From: CAZNVG01 sp964576475
GTDB taxonomy: Bacteria > Patescibacteriota > Saccharimonadia > Saccharimonadales > CAZNVG01
Direction: 5' to 3'
Assembly: GCA_964576475.1 (NCBI GenBank)
Contig: CAZNVG010000036.1
Coordinates: forward strand, 1 to 10,654
Length of the DNA: 10,654 nt
In this document: positions 1-7,100 of the stretch, one piece after another
Layout of the letters: each line of letters opens with the position of its first letter
How positions within the stretch are numbered: the stretch's first letter is position 1
Made by a program: the position numbers and the translations under genes
The notes under the pieces: model-generated
The model's input: only the letters and a program-made list of their open reading frames with translations
Database searches by the model: none
What the model was told of the DNA's origin: nothing

Positions 1-54
1 AGCGTCTGCCTCTTAAGCAGAATGTCGAGGGTTCAAGTCCCTCCTGACCCTCCA
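1..54 (+). tRNA. tRNA-Lys (anticodon CUU), 3' part
   Basis: The window begins at about canonical tRNA position 23, so the 5' acceptor strand and most of the D arm lie upstream. The anticodon stem is TCTGC (5-9) paired with GCAGA (17-21), with loop CTCTTAA, so the anticodon is CTT at 12-14, reading lysine AAG codons. A 5-nt variable loop follows. The T arm is GAGGG (27-31), loop TTCAAGT, CCCTC (39-43). The 3' acceptor strand is CTGACCC (44-50), then discriminator T51 and an encoded CCA (52-54). A U discriminator is not the usual one for tRNA-Lys, but the anticodon arm is unambiguous. The 3' half is overlapped antisense by the recombinase gene, as expected where a tRNA 3' end is an integration site. 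Confidence 0.93.
27..54. other. Candidate attachment (att) site in tRNA 3' end
   Basis: The T arm and 3' acceptor strand of tRNA-Lys form the boundary between host-type and element DNA. A recombinase gene ends inside this segment, and integrase genes commonly sit next to their own att site. Integration into a tRNA 3' end normally restores an intact tRNA because the element carries a copy of that end. No second copy of this segment is seen elsewhere in the window, so the other junction must lie beyond it. The exact crossover is not visible; serine recombinases usually exchange at a 2-bp core with very short identity, so the shared segment may be shorter than drawn. Confidence 0.5.
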
Positions 55-1718
55 AGCGTAGATTTGTAGCCCAGTGCTACCTGAAACAGTCCGTTCATAT
101 CAGTTGGCGGGCTGTTTTTTGGTGTTTCAAAATCTATGTCTGCGAACGTTGGCATAGTGTTGAATATGAGAGCAAAAAATGCCGAGCGGCGGAGCGAGTT
201 ACTGGTGTTAAATACCAGTTCGTACAGGTGTTTCAACAGGTACCTCGCGTATTGTAAAACCTGTTCCATATAGACGGTATTCTCGGCCTGACAGAGCAAC
301 TGCTCATCGAGCGCTTTAATTTGCTTCTCCGTGCTTACGATCTCGTTTTCCATGTACTTTATTGCCGTCTCACTCGTCAGTATCTTCATATGATCAAGCG
401 TGACGCGGATTTGTGCTTCGAGAGCTTGTTTCTGCTCAATAAGCTTGTCATTGTCCTGGGCGGTTTGTGAGACTTTTTCTTCATACGATTCGGCTATCAT
501 TTGAGTCAGCTTATCGATGTACTCTGGTGCGATCTCAATACTCTTCATGAAACGCTCGATTACAGCGTCAAAGTCAGCAAGCGGCTTTCTAAAATAGTGA
601 CCGCCACGAGAACAATGGTAGGCCGGATAATATTTGCCCATTTTGCCACGCGCCGCACTTCCAGACAGCGGCTTTCCACAGTAGGGGCAGCCTATGACTT
701 TCTTGTACGGAAACTTGTCGTTGATAATCTTTTTGACCTTCTGCCATTCCGGCAGCTCTCTACGGTGAACAGTTACTCTGTTGCTGTTGAGCTCAATGAT
801 ATATTTGCCGTGATTAGCGTCATTAAACATATCTATCGACACTAAGCCGTCAAACTGTGCCTTAACCGGCTTGTCATGCGTCCATTTCTCCTGAATTACA
901 CCAGCATAAATCAGCCGGTGGATGAAACGATCAACCATCTTCTCGTCCATCAGCTTCCCGCCATGCACGCTCTTGATCTTTGAAGGGTCATATCGATCAC
1001 GCACAATCGTCGTACGTGTCCTAAAACCAAGGCTATTACACGTATCGGCGATTTCCTGGTTACTATAGATACCTTGAGCTCTCATTTCAAAAACCCGGCG
1101 AATAAATACGGACTCCTCGGGATGCGGCTTGAGTATCATGCGCTTACCGTGGTTGCTATCAACCATTTCGCTCACGAAGCCGTAGGGAGGCATACGCATC
1201 CAATAGCCAAGTTGCGTATAGCGGATCTGAGCACCGATCATACGCGTCATGATGTCACGCAGTTCGTCCTTAGCGTGTTCGGCCTCCAGTATCTCACTCT
1301 TGAAACTGGGGCTATAGTCGCTCCAGTAGTACTTAAAACCTGTATACTCCAATGTATTGACACGTCGAGTATCGATAATACCAAATGTATCGATAAGCGT
1401 TACATTGAGCTCATCGAGCTGCTCTTTGAGCTTGATATATGCTCCCGAACCGCCACGCGTAAAACGATCTATCGCTTTGATAAGCACGACTTCGATGGTT
1501 CGATTTTCTCGGCACTTTTCAACAATTGCCTGCATCGGCTGTTCTTCGTGTGATGCCGACTCAACCAAAACGACCGAATCGATAATCTGTATATTCTGCG
1601 TCCTTGCAAGGCTCTCGCCTCGTTGCCGCTGCTCCTCCGGCGAATCGCCCTCGCGTTTCTGTTTACCAGACGATACTCGTATAGCAAGCAGGCCGATTCT
1701 TTCACTGTTTGACTGCAT
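33..1718 (-). CDS. Large serine recombinase (site-specific integrase)
   Basis: 561 residues. It should catalyse integration and excision of the element by double-strand exchange through a 5'-phosphoserine link. The N-terminal resolvase-type domain (about 7-155) has R14-V-S16-S, with S16 the likely nucleophile, the SPEEQ segment (26-30) and DRFTRGG (84-90). The recombinase DNA-binding domain follows at about 165-300. A zinc ribbon uses C344-x2-C347 and C369, with H374 where the fourth cysteine is usual. A coiled coil covers about 400-480, typical of integrase-type members. The start is ATG with GGAG at 1725-1728, six bases upstream. The gene overlaps the preceding small gene by 17 nt, suggesting translational coupling. 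The last six codons (GGSGGT) and stop lie antisense in tRNA-Lys (33-53). Transposon resolvases are far shorter; the fold and length fit integrases best. Confidence 0.93.
   Translation of the reverse strand: MQSNSERIGLLAIRVSSGKQKREGDSPEEQRQRGESLARTQNIQIIDSVVLVESASHEEQPMQAIVEKCRENRTIEVVLIKAIDRFTRGGSGAYIKLKEQLDELNVTLIDTFGIIDTRRVNTLEYTGFKYYWSDYSPSFKSEILEAEHAKDELRDIMTRMIGAQIRYTQLGYWMRMPPYGFVSEMVDSNHGKRMILKPHPEESVFIRRVFEMRAQGIYSNQEIADTCNSLGFRTRTTIVRDRYDPSKIKSVHGGKLMDEKMVDRFIHRLIYAGVIQEKWTHDKPVKAQFDGLVSIDMFNDANHGKYIIELNSNRVTVHRRELPEWQKVKKIINDKFPYKKVIGCPYCGKPLSGSAARGKMGKYYPAYHCSRGGHYFRKPLADFDAVIERFMKSIEIAPEYIDKLTQMIAESYEEKVSQTAQDNDKLIEQKQALEAQIRVTLDHMKILTSETAIKYMENEIVSTEKQIKALDEQLLCQAENTVYMEQVLQYARYLLKHLYELVFNTSNSLRRSAFFALIFNTMPTFADIDFETPKNSPPTDMNGLFQVALGYKSTLGGSGGT
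66..80. repeat. Perfect 5-bp inverted repeat next to the tRNA end
   Basis: GTAGC (66-70) and GCTAC (76-80) are perfect inverted arms around the 5-nt loop CCAGT, starting 11 nt after the tRNA CCA. The repeat lies inside the recombinase 3' coding region. It could be part of a recombinase-binding half-site, a processing hairpin for the tRNA 3' trailer, or chance; five base pairs is short. Confidence 0.35.
84..120 (+). terminator. Intrinsic terminator downstream of tRNA-Lys
   Basis: AAACAGTCCG (84-93) pairs with CGGGCTGTTT (108-117) as a 10-bp stem with one G-U wobble and a 14-nt loop. The distal arm merges into a run of six T (115-120). It is placed and oriented to end the tRNA transcript about 60 nt past the CCA. 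The same DNA is coding sequence on the other strand, near the recombinase C terminus. The reverse complement forms a similar hairpin but is followed by only three T, so it is a weaker terminator in that direction. Confidence 0.75.
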
Positions 1719-1890
1719 CGTCCGCTCCTATATTGAGGATAGTAGCTATCTTGGCTCCCACGTCCTGATCTTCTAAAATTCGCTCAACAACCAGATCGGC
1801 TATGATTCGCATACGTTGTTCCAGCGTATAAACGAACACCCCTTCGGTTACTGGTTTCGGCTTGTTTTTTGACCCCGCTGTTCTTGACAT
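1702..1890 (-). CDS. Small basic protein upstream of the recombinase
   Basis: 62 residues of no family I can name. The N terminus, SRTAGSKNKPKP (residues 2-13), is basic and resembles a degenerate AT-hook, as seen at the start of many small phage and plasmid DNA-binding proteins. Residues about 20-45 (EQRMRIIADLVVERILE) should form an amphipathic helix, and the C terminus is mildly acidic. I chose the ATG at 1888-1890; an in-frame TTG at 1902 would add four residues. Neither has a clear Shine-Dalgarno site, although a good promoter lies about 35 nt upstream. It overlaps the recombinase start by 17 nt and is probably co-transcribed with it. A recombination directionality factor or transcriptional regulator is plausible by position only. 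Confidence 0.7.
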   Translation of the reverse strand: MSRTAGSKNKPKPVTEGVFVYTLEQRMRIIADLVVERILEDQDVGAKIATILNIGADDAVKQ

Positions 1891-1915
1891 AATTTTGCCC
1901 AATCAACTATGCTTT

Positions 1916-1948
1916 ATATGAATAGTATACCACCCGAATATGAATAGT
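1916..1948. repeat. Two 11-bp direct repeats, 22-bp period
   Basis: ATATGAATAGT occurs at 1916-1926 and again, identical, at 1938-1948. The 22-bp period is about two helical turns, so one protein or a pair of dimers could bind both on the same DNA face. The copies cover the start site/-10 and the spacer of the minus-strand promoter. They could be an operator, plasmid-like iterons, or accessory sites for the recombinase system. Confidence 0.6.
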
Positions 1949-1953
1949 TGCAA
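1924..1953 (-). promoter_or_regulatory. Sigma70-like promoter for the small gene and recombinase
   Basis: On the minus strand, a -35 TTGCAA (1948-1953; 4 of 6 consensus bases) and a -10 TATACT (1924-1929; 5 of 6) are separated by 18 bp. Transcription would start near 1917, giving a leader of about 27 nt before the ATG at 1890. The two 11-bp direct repeats overlap the -10 and the spacer/-35 edge, so the promoter is probably controlled by a protein bound there. Confidence 0.6.
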
Positions 1954-1972
1954 TACTTTTATGCTAAATTCC

Positions 1973-1981
1973 TGTGGATAA
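1973..1981 (-). promoter_or_regulatory. Perfect DnaA box
   Basis: TTATCCACA on the minus strand (TGTGGATAA as given) matches the 9-base DnaA box consensus exactly. A given 9-mer on either strand is expected about 0.08 times in a random window of this size, and I noticed no other exact copy. It lies beside the direct repeats and an A+T-rich pyrimidine tract, and upstream of a replication-relaxation-like gene. A single box is not proof of an origin. Confidence 0.5.
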
Positions 1982-2081
1982 AATCCCCACTATGCAAATA
2001 CCATATATTTTGTTGTTTTTTCCTCTGTTAGCTCTTTTCTTTTTTCTCTCCTTTCTCTATATATACATATAAGGCAAATGT

Positions 2082-2870
2082 ATGAAGCGGTATGAGCCAA
2101 AAGCAAGGTACAAGATCTCGGATAGTCAGGTGAGGTTATTATTGGCTGTATTGAAGTATCGGTTTGTGAGTAGTGATGTCGTAGCAGAGAGTATAGGGAA
2201 AGATAGATCAACGGTATACGAGCGGTTAAGTGTCTTAGTCGATCAAGGCTATGTCGTAAAGATGTATGACAAGACGTATAGATTGCGGCAGAGACCGGTT
2301 ATCTACTATTTAGCACCACTCGGTATACGGTGTCTTAAGAAACTCGGGCATGAACGGACGCAGCTCCACTACAAGAACAAAACCTTCACAGATGAGCAGA
2401 TAGATGAACAGTTCTTACTTGGTGCTATGGCACAAGCGATCCGGCGGCAATACGACGACAAGCTCATACTCTATACCAAATACCAGTTAGGAAGCGATGA
2501 TTTCTACTTAACGCCGCCGCCCTTTGCCAAGTTTGTCGGAAGAACAGATAAAATCCCAGACTATTTTATGGAGTACTTCCCAGAGCGGCATGAGAGCTGG
2601 AAGATTAGACGGCGTATTAACCAGCATATTGACTATGCTGATGAAAACGATGAGTATACCTACCCGCATCTGCTCATTGTCTGCGGCAACCAGAACACCG
2701 AGAAACGGGTGGTGCGAATGACTGAAGACCTATTGGCAGACTTCCTGGTGTTTACGACCACCAGAGAACGGCTGCTCAGCGGCGAGAAAAAGGTGTGGCT
2801 GAGACCCGAGGAGGTGGACTGGGAGGAGGAGCTGGAGTTTCATACACTGCCGATGAGGTATGAGGAATGA
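2082..2870 (+). CDS. Winged-helix protein, replication-relaxation-like
   Basis: 262 residues. The N-terminal part (about 11-90) reads as a winged helix-turn-helix: SDSQVRLLLAVLKYRFVSSD, then VAESIGKDRSTVYERLSVLVDQGYV as helix-turn-helix, then a basic wing (YRLRQRPVIYYL). The rest is mixed alpha/beta with a TPPPFAKFVGRTDKIPDYF segment (about 146-164) and an acidic C terminus. The layout resembles the replication-relaxation family (Pfam Replic_Relax), whose founding members are tied to plasmid replication and DNA relaxation, and which is common in mobile elements; this assignment is from memory of the family. The ATG at 2082 has AAGG at 2071-2074, seven bases upstream. It diverges from the recombinase and faces the origin-like spacer. 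It could instead be a plain transcriptional regulator acting on that spacer. Confidence 0.6.
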   Translation: MKRYEPKARYKISDSQVRLLLAVLKYRFVSSDVVAESIGKDRSTVYERLSVLVDQGYVVKMYDKTYRLRQRPVIYYLAPLGIRCLKKLGHERTQLHYKNKTFTDEQIDEQFLLGAMAQAIRRQYDDKLILYTKYQLGSDDFYLTPPPFAKFVGRTDKIPDYFMEYFPERHESWKIRRRINQHIDYADENDEYTYPHLLIVCGNQNTEKRVVRMTEDLLADFLVFTTTRERLLSGEKKVWLRPEEVDWEEELEFHTLPMRYEE

Positions 2871-2887
2871 AATATGCCGACAAGCAA

Positions 2888-2953
2888 AAGTGAAATACCA
2901 CCCCTGTAAAAGTAAAAATTAAGTGAAATAATGTAGTATTCACAAGTGAAATA
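2888..2953. repeat. Three AAGTGAAATA direct repeats before fic
   Basis: AAGTGAAATA occurs exactly at 2888-2897, 2921-2930 and 2944-2953, with start-to-start spacings of 33 and 23 bp. A related AATGAAATAT lies at 2867-2876 across the stop of the preceding gene. The whole 101-nt gap between 2870 and 2972 is essentially these repeats plus A/T-rich filler, with no terminator. Repeats this dense in front of an operon suggest a binding array for a regulator, possibly the Fic protein's own winged helix. Confidence 0.6.
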
Positions 2954-2966
2954 CTGTGATACAGTA
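2935..2966. promoter_or_regulatory. Two overlapping inverted repeats, operator-like
   Basis: The first is AGTATTCAC (2935-2943) facing GTGAAATACT (2946-2955), inverted except for one extra A in the right arm. The second is a perfect palindrome, TACTGT (2952-2957), GAT, ACAGTA (2961-2966), ending five bases before the fic ATG. They share four bases and both overlap the expected core promoter, so a bound protein would block the operon. An origin as the binding site of an autoregulator is an inference. Confidence 0.55.
2939..2965 (+). promoter_or_regulatory. Possible promoter for the fic operon, perhaps leaderless
   Basis: TTCACA (2939-2944; 5 of 6 to the -35 consensus) and TACAGT (2960-2965; 4 of 6 to -10) are separated by 15 bp, shorter than ideal. 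If used, transcription would begin at or next to the ATG at 2972. No Shine-Dalgarno site is visible before that ATG, which would fit a leaderless message. Confidence 0.3.
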
Positions 2967-2971
2967 GACAC

Positions 2972-4132
2972 ATGATCAAAACGCCAGAGCCGAACTACAA
3001 TTCGAAGTTAACGGACATCATAATTCAGCTAGAACACTTGCGAGGACGTAGCGTCTCTAGTTCAACAAGCCAACAGATATTCGTACAACTCAAAAATCTT
3101 TTCCATATCATCGAAGCGCTATCCAGTGCTCGTATCGAAGGCAACCATACGACACTTGCAGGCTTCGTGGAAAAGCGCGCTCGAAAAAGCGAAAATGCGC
3201 AAAATGAAGACGAGAGCATGAAGGAAATCATCAACCTTATGCATGCGCTCGACTTTATTGATGAGCATATTGCAACCATGCCAATAGGCCGTGATTTCAT
3301 ACTTGAGCTCCATAAAATTGTCGTTAGTGGTTTGACCCGCGAAGGCGATGACCACACTGGTGGTTTCCGTACTAAAGATGTCTCAATCGCAAATTCAAAG
3401 CATACTCCACCATCACACTACGATGTTGCCGACTTGATGCGCGAGCTTATTGAATATATCGGCGGTGATACGAATAGTCGCGATGAACTACTTAAGATTG
3501 CGCTGGCGCACCACCGTTTTGTGTGGATTCACCCGTTCGGTAATGGTAACGGCCGTACTGTGCGACTTCTGACATACGCAATGCTTTGCAAGAAGGGGTA
3601 CATTGAACCAAACACACTCCGCCTATTTAATCCGACAGCTGTGTTCGCTGGTGACCGCTACAAATACTACGACATGTTGGAACGTGCAGATAGGGGTGAT
3701 GACACAGGCTTACTTGACTGGAGCGAATATTTCCTAAGCGGTATAAAAGACGAAACCGAAAAAACATTGCGCCTAGCAGATAGTAATTTCGTGAACGGCA
3801 AACTGCTCTTACCGGCTATATCACGTCTCAACTCGGCCGGGGTGCTTACAAGATTGGAGACGAGCATATTGGAACGCGCCGTGCGTAAGAAGACCATTAA
3901 AGCAGCTGACATTGCCGACCTGTGGGACAAAGATGTTGTGCCTTCTGCGGTTGCTAACCAAATTAAGAAAATGCGCGACGCTGGCTACCTGGCTACACTA
4001 AAAGAAGGTGGCCGCGAGTATAGCATAAACTTCATCGACAACGATCTAACGCGTCTCGTGCTGGATCAAATGGAGACTGAAGGGTTGTTGCCGATTAGAG
4101 TTGATGACCTGGCGAAAGGAAGGACTGAGTAA
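2972..4132 (+). CDS. fic: Fic-family protein with N-terminal inhibitory motif and C-terminal winged helix
   Basis: 386 residues. Fic proteins usually transfer AMP from ATP to a hydroxyl side chain of a target protein. The N-terminal helix carries SSARIEGN (51-58), matching the [S/T]xxxE[G/N] self-inhibitory motif in the N-terminal (class II) position, so E56 should block the ATP site. The target-docking flap is near GGFRTKDVSI (130-139), followed by HTPPSHY. The active site is HPFGNGNGRTVR (187-198), with H187 catalytic, but N191 replaces the usual metal-binding D/E. Residues about 285-355 form a winged helix (IKAADIADLWDKDVVPSAVANQIKKMRDAGYL), as in Fic proteins that bind DNA. No Shine-Dalgarno site precedes the ATG. 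It ends one base before the helicase gene, so it is first in an R-M-like operon. It may regulate the operon or modify a host protein as an abortive effector. Confidence 0.9.
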   Translation: MIKTPEPNYNSKLTDIIIQLEHLRGRSVSSSTSQQIFVQLKNLFHIIEALSSARIEGNHTTLAGFVEKRARKSENAQNEDESMKEIINLMHALDFIDEHIATMPIGRDFILELHKIVVSGLTREGDDHTGGFRTKDVSIANSKHTPPSHYDVADLMRELIEYIGGDTNSRDELLKIALAHHRFVWIHPFGNGNGRTVRLLTYAMLCKKGYIEPNTLRLFNPTAVFAGDRYKYYDMLERADRGDDTGLLDWSEYFLSGIKDETEKTLRLADSNFVNGKLLLPAISRLNSAGVLTRLETSILERAVRKKTIKAADIADLWDKDVVPSAVANQIKKMRDAGYLATLKEGGREYSINFIDNDLTRLVLDQMETEGLLPIRVDDLAKGRTE

Positions 4133-4133
4133 C

Positions 4134-7100
4134 ATGGGGCTTATCGACAACAAAGAGAAAACACTACAAGAGGCACTGAAGAATGCTTTGCCGAGCGCGG
4201 AGCATGTTGATATCCTCACAGCCTACTTCTACTTTTCTGGGTTTTCTGCCCTTGCGGACGAGCTTAAGGATAAGAAAATCCGCATTTTGGTAGGTAAAGC
4301 AATTGACCCAGCAGCTGTCGATGATCTCAGTTCTGCGATGAAAATTGACCCTAACGTCGGGCTTGACACATTTCAAAGCCGCAATTACCTCAGTCTTACT
4401 CGCACCCAAAAGAAGAAGCAATACACAGATGGTTTTGTAAAGCTCTTCAATAAATCTGCCCTTTCAGAAGCGTTTGATGGAACCGAAGACCAGCGCATGC
4501 AGAAAATTTTTGAGGATAAGCTTAGAGACGGCTCTCTCGAAATACGCATGACAAACGAGCAGAACCATGCAAAGGCTTATATTCTCACGAATAAGCCGGA
4601 ATTCTCACAGGGCGGAGATTTCAAAGGCAGTGTCTTTATGGGCTCGTCTAACTTTACCTATAACGGACTTGTTGGCCAAGGCGAACTGAACGATAAGTAC
4701 ATGGACAACGACAGCTACGACAAGTACGAAAATAAGTTCAACGAGCTATGGACTGACTCAAATACTATCGACATACAAGTCCAAGACACTCCCGATGTCG
4801 AAGATAGCTTTCTCAACCAGATTCAAAGAAAATTATGGATTCACGCAACTCCAGATCCATACAAGATATTCATCCGAGTGCTACACGAACTCTATGCTGA
4901 AGTTGAAGATGAAGATGTGAAATCACCGGCATCTATAACCGGTGGCAGATTTGCAAACCTGAAATATCAGCTGGATGCCATCCGAGCTGGTATTGATTGC
5001 GTCAACAAGAACAACGGCGTAATCGTGGCTGACGTCGTAGGCCTCGGTAAGTCAGTTATTGCTTCTGCCATTGCGCACAACCTAGAAATGAGTACCATTA
5101 TCATCACGCCACCGCACCTCAAGTCCCAATGGCAAGATTATGCAACTCGCTTCAAGATACCCGGTGCGTACGTTGAGAGCGGCGGCATGATACAACATCT
5201 GCACGATAGATACGCGAAAGATAGCGAGCCGAAGCTCTACATCATCGACGAGGCGCATCGTTACCGTAATGAGCTAACTGACGACTACCAGTGGCTTCAT
5301 CAGCTGACGCGGTCACACCCAGATAACAAGGTACTATTGCTCACGGCCACGCCGTATAACAACCGCCCGCAAGACTTATTCGCTATGGTGAAGTTGTTCC
5401 AGACACCCAGCCGCTCGACCATCAACTCGGTAGATAATCTTGGAATGCGATTCGACGATCTAATCATCAAATACAAGAAACTCGAAAGAGTTGGCAAGAA
5501 AAATCTTACAGATGAGATTAAGACCGAATTTCAAAAACTCAGTCGCGAGCTACGCCTACTTATTGAGCCGGTAGTAATCCGACGCTCTCGCATCGACCTA
5601 AAGGAAATCAAAGAATATGACGACGACCTCAAGAACCAAAACATTGAGTTTCCAGAGGTTGTTGGTCCTGAATTGGTTGAATATGATTTGGGTAATATTC
5701 GTCAGCTATACGTTGATACGCTTGAGAAGTTGACCGATACGGAAAACGGCTTCAACGGCGCCCGCTACCAGTCGGCGTCATATATTAAAGATCGCGAAGA
5801 GTTCATGGCAAAATATGGTCTATTCTTTGATGATTCCGACCTCAAGACAGCCCAAGCAAACCTCGCATTCTTCATGCGCCGGTTACTTGTACAGCGTTTC
5901 GAGAGCTCAAAGTATGCCTTTCAGTCTACGCTCAATAACATGATTCGCTCACACGAGATCATTCTTAAGTGGTGGGACAAGGGCTATGTACCGATTCGCA
6001 AGAAGGAAGACCTCATTGATCCTGATGAGCTAGAAGAATTTGATAGCATCGAAGAAATAAACGCCCTAATCGAGAGCGGTGAAGACATTGATATTGAGGC
6101 GATTAAGAGAGTGGCACTACCCATCCCAAGGGTAATATTCGAGGATACCTTCGCCACACTTGTTCGTAACGACCTGGAGCTGTTGCAAAGCATCAAAAGC
6201 AACTGGTTCTCCGATGGCCTAACTGGTGATGATCCAAAACAGGCGCGTACCGAGCAGAAGCTTCACGAGCTCCTGAACGAAAACCACGAACGCAAGATCG
6301 TCATCTTTTCCGGCTACGCCGACACCGCCAATTATGTTGCTAAAAACTTGCGCGAGCACGGCTTCGAGCGCACCTTGCTTTACACCGGCTCTTCCGGCAA
6401 TGAACTCAAAAAGATTGTCAGTGAGAACTTTGACGCGTCATACGACGGCGAGCAGAAGAACGAGTATGACATTATCGTAGCAACTGACGCACTGTCAGAA
6501 GGTTTCAACCTTCACCGTGCGGGTATCATTATCAACTACGACATCCCCTACAACCCGACACGCGTTGTGCAGCGCATCGGCCGCATCAACCGCATCAACC
6601 AAAAGATGTTCGATAAAATCTATATCTATAACTTCTTCCCGACTGATGTAGGTGAAGATATTGCGAACGTCAAAGGCATTAGCACGCTTAAGATGCTACT
6701 CATCAACAATATCGTTGGCAGTGACACGCGCACGCTTACACCTGACGAAGACCTCAGAAGTTATTTTAAGAGCACGTATAACGATGCAGACGAGGCAGCC
6801 AGTGAGCGCTCATGGGATAACGAATACCGCAATATCTATAACTCTATAAAACACGATTACGCACTATTAAAAGAAGTACAAAAGATACCGGAACGCACGC
6901 GAATCGTGCGCGACAACCGCTCGGACAACGTGTCTATATCTTTCGCCAAACGCGGCAATGGCATATTATTCGCGCTAGCTGACGAGTACGCTCTAGAGGC
7001 AGAGATACTATCTCCAGAATTCGTACTGCCACACTTCAAAGCTGAACACGAAGAAAAAGCTCACGAAGGAGATGCGCAACTAGACAAAAAGTTTGAGATT

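Larger units (their letters stand above)
1891..2081. other. Divergent intergenic control region, possible replication origin
   Basis: This is the non-coding DNA between the minus-strand recombinase module and the plus-strand wHTH gene. From left to right it holds the direct repeats, the minus-strand promoter, a perfect DnaA box, and from about 2005 to 2060 a very T/C-rich tract on the plus strand ending in an alternating TATATATACATATA stretch. Iteron-like repeats, a DnaA box and an easily melted tract together are typical of plasmid origins. The same parts could instead serve divergent transcription. I cannot name a convincing plus-strand promoter here; TATATA near 2058 is a possible -10 without a good -35. 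Confidence 0.35.

Noticed and set aside
1..54. Second copy of the tRNA-Lys 3' segment (right att) inside the window
   Set aside because: I looked for the T-arm and acceptor sequence elsewhere; the nearest resemblance is CTCCTGACCTC near 7731-7741, which is too short and lies inside the methylase gene.
1469..1705. Alternative small open frames overlapping the recombinase (both strands)
   Set aside because: They are out of frame with a clear serine recombinase with intact catalytic and zinc-binding residues, and carry no start signals or domains of their own.
2005..2060. T-rich tract as an intrinsic terminator
   Set aside because: No stable hairpin precedes it, and no gene on the plus strand ends just before it; it is better read as a pyrimidine tract in a control or origin region.
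4101..4133. Upstream TTG start for the helicase
   Set aside because: It would overlap the fic coding end and add 11 residues of no family character; GGAAGG sits ten bases before the ATG at 4134, which is the better start.
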